From Chryseobacterium camelliae (GTDB lineage Bacteria > Bacteroidota > Bacteroidia > Flavobacteriales > Weeksellaceae), in contig NZ_CP022986.1 in the NCBI RefSeq assembly GCF_002770595.1, forward strand, positions 62,001 to 126,000: a stretch of DNA of 64,000 bases, in the 5' to 3' direction. Below are positions 60,455 to 64,000 of this stretch, one piece after another. How positions within the stretch are numbered: the stretch's first letter is position 1; every line of letters begins with the position of its first letter. Position numbers and translations under genes: made by a program. A model generated the notes under the pieces. It did no database searches. It saw nothing but the letters and a program-made list of their open reading frames with translations, and was not told the DNA's origin.

Positions 60455-61528
60455 TTAGTGGTATTTCAACTTCATTTCCGGCTGGATCTTCAGCAGTGTT
60501 TCATAAATAAGCCGGATCACATTGCCTACATCTTCTTTGGCTACCATTTCTACCGTAGTATGCATATACCGTAAAGGCAGGGATATTAAAGCACTCGGGA
60601 CACCGCCGTTGGAATGCGCAAATGCATCCGTATCGGTTCCTGTAGCCCGGCTGGCCGCTGCCCTCTGGAATGGAATTTCTTTTTCTTTTGCGGTTTCAAT
60701 GATCAGTTCCCGGATGGTATGGTGAACGCTTGGGGCAAAGAAAACAACAGGGCCGTTCCCGCATTTCTGGTCCCCTTCTTTTTTCTTCTCGATCATCGGG
60801 GTACTGGTATCGTGGGTAACATCTGTCACGATCGCGATATTAGGCTTGATGGTATCGGCAATCATGTCTGCACCGTACAAGCCAACCTCTTCCTGTACCG
60901 AATTGGTAATGTACAGCCCGAAAGGAAGGGTATTCCCGTTTTTCTTTAAAAGCCTGGCTACTTCGGCAATCATAAATCCGCCGATCCTGTTATCCAGTGC
61001 CCTGCATACAAAATACCGGTCGTTCATTTCAAAGAACTCATCAGGATACGTAATCATGCAGCCTACAAAAATACCAAGCTCCTCAACTTCTTCTTTTGAG
61101 GTAGCGCCGCAGTCGATGAAAATATTTTCGATTTTAGGAACAGGCTCATTCTGATTGGTTCGGGTATGGATAGCCGGCCATCCGAAAACGCCTTTTACCA
61201 CTCCTTTCTCTCCATGGATATGGACTACTTTGGACGGTGCGATGGTCTGGTCTGACCCTCCGTTCCGGATCACATAGATAAGACCATCATCGGTAATATA
61301 ATTGACATACCAGGAAATTTCATCAGCGTGAGCTTCGATAACCACTTTAAATTCAGCTTCAGGATTGATGATTCCGTAACAGGTTCCGTAATGATCCACT
61401 TCTACTTTATCCACATAAGGCCGGATATAATCCATCCATATTTTCTGTCCCTGATGCTCGTAACCGGTTGGTGATGACGTGTTTAGGTAGTTTTGTAAAA
61501 ATCCTAAAGATTTCTTTTCAAATTTCAT
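60455..61528 (-). CDS. M42 family metallopeptidase (glutamyl aminopeptidase-like)
   Basis: A 357-residue aminopeptidase. The start at 61528 (MKFEKKSLGFLQNYL) is preferred over a longer frame whose extra N terminus is charged and lacks family features. Di-metal ligands are in VVIEAHADEIS, the central DNRIGG, VQEEVGLYGADM and VTDVTHDT, and a His in YMHTTVEMV near the C terminus. M42 enzymes form dodecameric tetrahedral particles that trim peptides in the cytoplasm. It is divergent from the DUF4294 gene. Confidence 0.92.
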   Translation of the reverse strand: MKFEKKSLGFLQNYLNTSSPTGYEHQGQKIWMDYIRPYVDKVEVDHYGTCYGIINPEAEFKVVIEAHADEISWYVNYITDDGLIYVIRNGGSDQTIAPSKVVHIHGEKGVVKGVFGWPAIHTRTNQNEPVPKIENIFIDCGATSKEEVEELGIFVGCMITYPDEFFEMNDRYFVCRALDNRIGGFMIAEVARLLKKNGNTLPFGLYITNSVQEEVGLYGADMIADTIKPNIAIVTDVTHDTSTPMIEKKKEGDQKCGNGPVVFFAPSVHHTIRELIIETAKEKEIPFQRAAASRATGTDTDAFAHSNGGVPSALISLPLRYMHTTVEMVAKEDVGNVIRLIYETLLKIQPEMKLKYH

Positions 61529-61564
61529 AAGAAGGAATGATTTTTGATATGAATATTTGTTATT

Positions 61565-62284
61565 ATGAATGTAAAAATAATGAATTTTAATAAGATGACC
61601 TGCCTTTTCATGCTGTTTTTTAGCGCATGCGTTTTCGGGCAACGGGATTCTGTCATTGCCAGGCCGCTGAACCAATATCCGCAGGAGCTGCTAAAAACAG
61701 ATGAATTCGGAAACAAGTATTACTACGATGAAAAGCAGAAGGCTAAAATCTACGAAATAAACGGTGAAACAGTGGTGGTAATGGATGAGCTGGTCCTGCT
61801 GAACAAGCCCAGGTTCAATAACCAACTGGACAGGAATTACTATTATTTTCTCAATAAAAAATTATACCGGGTATACCCTTTATTCCTGACCGCCTTACAG
61901 CAGTACAGGGATATCCGTAAAGATATGTCGAACATGGACAGCAAAACCAAAAGGCAGTTCATGAAGGACCGGCAGAAAATGCTTGCCGACCAGTATGAAA
62001 AACAGCTGAGAGACCTTACCACTACGGAAGGGCAGATATTTGGGAAGCTGATGAACCGGGCTACCGGCAAAAACGTCTATGAAATTATCAAGGAACTGAG
62101 AGGGGGATGGAGCGCTTTCTGGTGGAATGTAAAAGGAAAGATGGCTGATATCGATCTTAAGGACCAGTATAATCCTCATGTGAACCGTACGGATGAATTC
62201 CTGGAATCCCTGTTGCAGTCCAACTGGAATTCAGGGTACCTTCAGCCTTATCCGGGGGCCAGTGATTTCAGAGTCAGAAAATAA
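61565..62284 (+). CDS. Exported DUF4294 protein
   Basis: A 239-residue protein; a signal peptide ends at ACVFGQ (about residue 25), and an internal ATG at 61580 is an alternative start. The DUF4294 core runs through VVVMDELVLLNKPRFNN, YYYFLNKKLYRVYPLFLTAL and GKLMNRATGKNVYEIIKELRG, ending in GGWSAFWWNVKG and LKDQYNPHVNRTDEFLESLL. The family is widespread in Bacteroidota and uncharacterised. The two Trp-rich segments and basic central helix suggest a periplasmic, possibly protein-binding, role. Confidence 0.85.
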   Translation: MNVKIMNFNKMTCLFMLFFSACVFGQRDSVIARPLNQYPQELLKTDEFGNKYYYDEKQKAKIYEINGETVVVMDELVLLNKPRFNNQLDRNYYYFLNKKLYRVYPLFLTALQQYRDIRKDMSNMDSKTKRQFMKDRQKMLADQYEKQLRDLTTTEGQIFGKLMNRATGKNVYEIIKELRGGWSAFWWNVKGKMADIDLKDQYNPHVNRTDEFLESLLQSNWNSGYLQPYPGASDFRVRK

Positions 62285-62289
62285 AAAAG

Positions 62290-62321
62290 AAATTCCTGTA
62301 GCATTACAGGAATTTTTCTTT
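62290..62321. terminator. Bidirectional terminator, DUF4294 / NUDIX
   Basis: AAATTCCTGTA and TACAGGAATTT form an 11-base-pair stem with a GCAT loop, followed by TTCTTTT. The NUDIX stop codon lies in the stem. Confidence 0.85.
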
Positions 62322-62720
62322 TAATTTATCGAAGACAATTTTATCTACCGGAAGTACAAAAGGATTATCCTCCCTGTTGATATCAATCCATTCCGTTTTT
62401 TCAATACATGGATCCAGGATCAGGAAATCTTCTTCATTCAAGATGTCAACCAGATAATAAATCGTCAGCAGCTGTTCATTTTCTTTAAACCTTGACACCA
62501 GGAAATGTTCCTGCGTATATAAGTGGCTTACAATATCAATTTTTACATTAAGTTCCTCGTCAAATTCACGGTGAAGGCAATCCAGTACTCCCTCGCCATA
62601 TTCTAATCCGCCGCCCGGAAATTTCATCAGTGGCTCACCGGCATATTCTTCAAATAAGGTCAGTACTTTCTGGTCTTTTACAACGCAGGCATATACCCTG
62701 ATGTTGATGTTGTCTATCAT
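62304..62720 (-). CDS. NUDIX hydrolase
   Basis: A 138-residue pyrophosphohydrolase. The Nudix box is GGLEYGEGVLDCLHREFDEE with the following LNV (about residues 37-59), complete for the GX5EX7REUXEEXGU pattern apart from substitution at its last Gly. The substrate, a nucleoside diphosphate linked compound, cannot be deduced. It is separate from its neighbours and converges with the DUF4294 gene. Confidence 0.88.
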   Translation of the reverse strand: MIDNINIRVYACVVKDQKVLTLFEEYAGEPLMKFPGGGLEYGEGVLDCLHREFDEELNVKIDIVSHLYTQEHFLVSRFKENEQLLTIYYLVDILNEEDFLILDPCIEKTEWIDINREDNPFVLPVDKIVFDKLKEKFL

Positions 62721-62837
62721 ATGTCCTATTTTGTAAGGCTAAAATACGTAAAAATGATTAAAGTGGGGTGGTAGTGGTATTGTTGTATTCACGTATTTAT
62801 GTATTTACGTCTTCATGTCTTTATGATAATATATATA

Positions 62838-62883
62838 GTATAATGTATAATGTATAATGTATAATGTATAATGTATAATGTAT
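62838..62883. repeat. GTATAAT tandem repeat
   Basis: Six perfect 7-base GTATAAT units (62838-62879) plus a partial GTAT. It lies in the 237-base gap between the NUDIX and mnmD genes, whose other sequence is low-complexity with CAATTATCA-type repeats. The copy number could vary by slipped-strand mispairing. Confidence 0.9.
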
Positions 62884-62957
62884 CGCTTATACCTCTTGTA
62901 ATATGTAAGTATTATTCATCACTCATCAATTATCAATTATCATTCATTACCTATTGC

Positions 62958-63632
62958 TCATAACTTCACTGCGTTGATCATTTCCCTTTTCCCGGGAGGG
63001 CCCTGTTTTTTTTCCACTGTGAAACCGAGCTCCTGAAGGATCCTGCGTACGCTGCCTTTGGATGAATAGGTTGTTAATAATCCGTTCATGCTCATTTTGT
63101 CAGCAACCAGTTCAAATAGGGGCTTTTCCCATAAGTCCGGTTGAACCCTCGCACCGAAGCAGTCATAGTAAACCAGGTTTATTTTCGGTAAATCGATGGT
63201 TTTCAGGTCGAAAAAGTCGCACTGGATTTTATGAAGGTAAAAGCCTGTAATGATTTCCACCGGTTTTTCCCATTCCGCATCATGAATTTTATGATAAATA
63301 TTTTTGAATTCAGGGTTATCAAAGAGTTCAAAATAGGCGAGATCATTTACTTCTGATTCATTTACCGGATATTTTTCAAGGGAAAAATAATGGATGACAT
63401 GATTTTTGTCAGTTTTTAAATATTCATTAATTGTTACCAAAACATTTAGACCTGTACCAAAACCCAGTTCTAAAATATTAATTTCGTAATCATTAATCAG
63501 ATTCATTCCGTTTTTAATAAACACATGTTCCGCTTCCTGTAGCGCTCCGTGATGTGAATGGTAATTTTCATTCAATTCATTGATAAACAGTGTTTTGCTG
63601 CCGTCATTCGTGGTCTTTATTTCTCTTTTCAA
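62958..63632 (-). CDS. mnmD: tRNA (mnm5s2U34) methyltransferase MnmD
   Basis: A 224-residue SAM-dependent enzyme that finishes mnm5 modification at wobble U34. The best start is a TTG at 63632 (protein KREIKTTNDGSKTLFINEL), matching family N termini; a TTG five codons earlier is possible. The SAM loop is ILELGFGTGLNVLVTIN, followed by YYDCFGARVQPDLWEK and the C-terminal GPPGKREM. The oxidase half (MnmC2) found in E. coli fusions is missing, so this is the stand-alone MnmD type. Confidence 0.92.
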   Translation of the reverse strand: MKREIKTTNDGSKTLFINELNENYHSHHGALQEAEHVFIKNGMNLINDYEINILELGFGTGLNVLVTINEYLKTDKNHVIHYFSLEKYPVNESEVNDLAYFELFDNPEFKNIYHKIHDAEWEKPVEIITGFYLHKIQCDFFDLKTIDLPKINLVYYDCFGARVQPDLWEKPLFELVADKMSMNGLLTTYSSKGSVRRILQELGFTVEKKQGPPGKREMINAVKL

Positions 63633-63644
63633 TCTATTTTTTGT

Positions 63645-63652
63645 CAAATTTA
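63645..63652 (-). promoter_or_regulatory. -7 box of mnmD (TAAATTTG on minus strand)
   Basis: It matches TAnnTTTG and ends 12 bases before the TTG start, predicting a very short leader. Confidence 0.45.
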
Positions 63653-63683
63653 CTCCAAAATTTTTATATTTGGAAAATTATGT

Positions 63684-63691
63684 TAAATTTG
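63684..63691 (+). promoter_or_regulatory. -7 box of ilvE (TAAATTTG)
   Basis: It fits TAnnTTTG and lies 25 bases before the ATG of the aminotransferase. It is divergent from the mnmD box, about 30 bases apart. Confidence 0.45.
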
Positions 63692-63716
63692 TGGAACATC
63701 ATAAAAAATTTTAGAA

Positions 63717-64000
63717 ATGATAATTCAAAAAACTGAAAACTCCAGAATTTCTGCATTCGACCCGGATAACTTTTCATTTGGAAATACTTTTGTTGATCAC
63801 ATGATCATCTGTGAGTATGAGAATGGAACATGGGGCGATGTAAAATTAGTACCGTACGGTCCGATCCCTTTTACACCTGCTATGATGGGGGTAAATTACG
63901 GACAGGCTTGTTTCGAAGGAATGAAAGCTTATAAAGATAAGGACGGGCAGGTTTTCCTTTTCAGGCCTGAAAAGAATTTTGAACGTATCAATAAATCAGC
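63717..64000 (+). CDS. ilvE: Branched-chain amino acid aminotransferase (N-terminal part)
   Basis: The frame starts with ATG at 63717 and runs past the window end; 94 residues are visible. FGNTFVDHMIICEYENGTWG, VPYGPIPFTPAMMGVNYGQ and CFEGMKAYKDKDGQVFLFRP are standard for the class of branched-chain aminotransferases near 355 residues. The enzyme is PLP dependent and interconverts Leu, Ile and Val with their keto acids. The catalytic Lys lies beyond the window. Confidence 0.93.
   Translation, partial: MIIQKTENSRISAFDPDNFSFGNTFVDHMIICEYENGTWGDVKLVPYGPIPFTPAMMGVNYGQACFEGMKAYKDKDGQVFLFRPEKNFERINKS

Noticed and set aside
62838..62883. CRISPR-like array
   Set aside because: The units are 7-base contiguous repeats without spacers, so it is a microsatellite, not a CRISPR array.
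1..64000. tRNA, rRNA, tmRNA, transposase, integrase or phage genes
   Set aside because: No T-arm-type signatures, rRNA sequence, DDE transposase or integrase motifs, or flanking direct repeats were seen on either strand.

Overview
The window looks like the chromosome of a flavobacterium of the Chryseobacterium type (Bacteroidota, Weeksellaceae). This rests on several sequence features: a type IX secretion sorting domain on a subtilase, TAnnTTTG promoter boxes with little Shine-Dalgarno signal, a fused DAHP synthase/chorismate mutase, a DnaX without the zinc-finger cysteines, a DUF4294 protein, MnmD, and TonB receptor biology. I found no tRNA, rRNA, insertion sequence, phage or CRISPR array. 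The assignment comes from protein features only; no database was searched.

Layout. 1-9.9 kb: an incomplete PAS-domain sensor, then a secreted Cys/His/Met-rich small protein, a TonB-dependent receptor, two ABC-2 permeases and their ATPase (probably one metal or metallophore unit), a PQQ-type sugar dehydrogenase lipoprotein, and an AraC regulator beside an aldo/keto reductase. 11.2-23.1 kb: a compact molybdenum-cofactor island (xdhC-like, moaA, mocA-like, moeA, TauE/SafE permease, small SUOX-fold protein, moaD, moeB-rhodanese, moaE, moaC-moaB fusion) followed by a three-subunit PaoABC-like molybdenum hydroxylase. A cysteine desulfurase faces it. 24.3-35.6 kb: DUF421 protein, LOV blue-light histidine kinase with response regulator, ArsB-like pump and MFS transporter, AhpD-like protein with divergent Lrp regulator, a glycosyltransferase / UDP-galactopyranose mutase / glycoside hydrolase operon, and a Crp/Fnr regulator. 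36-40.5 kb: a Tat-exported alkaline phosphatase co-oriented with a T9SS-secreted subtilase, and a MerC protein divergent from a Zur-like regulator over a perfect palindrome.

41-47.9 kb holds the most interesting locus: an AraC regulator, two small secreted paralogous subunits, a PapD-like periplasmic chaperone, a two-domain protein whose C-terminal half resembles the major subunit, and a 932-residue outer-membrane beta-barrel protein with N-terminal Ig-like and C-terminal beta domains. Order, architecture and a shared C-terminal beta-strand in all three subunits argue for a chaperone-usher-like surface fibre in a flavobacterium. A transcription attenuator sits between the major subunit and the assembly genes.

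48-64 kb is mostly housekeeping: FAD/NAD(P) protein, DUF1349 protein, LuxR and TetR regulators, dnaX with an A11 slippage tract separating gamma from tau frames, DAHP synthase/chorismate mutase preceded by an aromatic-rich leader reading frame, rsgA, ndk, rpe, an M42 peptidase, a DUF4294 protein, a NUDIX protein, mnmD, and the start of ilvE. Two intergenic spaces here look like small RNA genes, one with a sigma-54-like promoter and a UUCG terminator.
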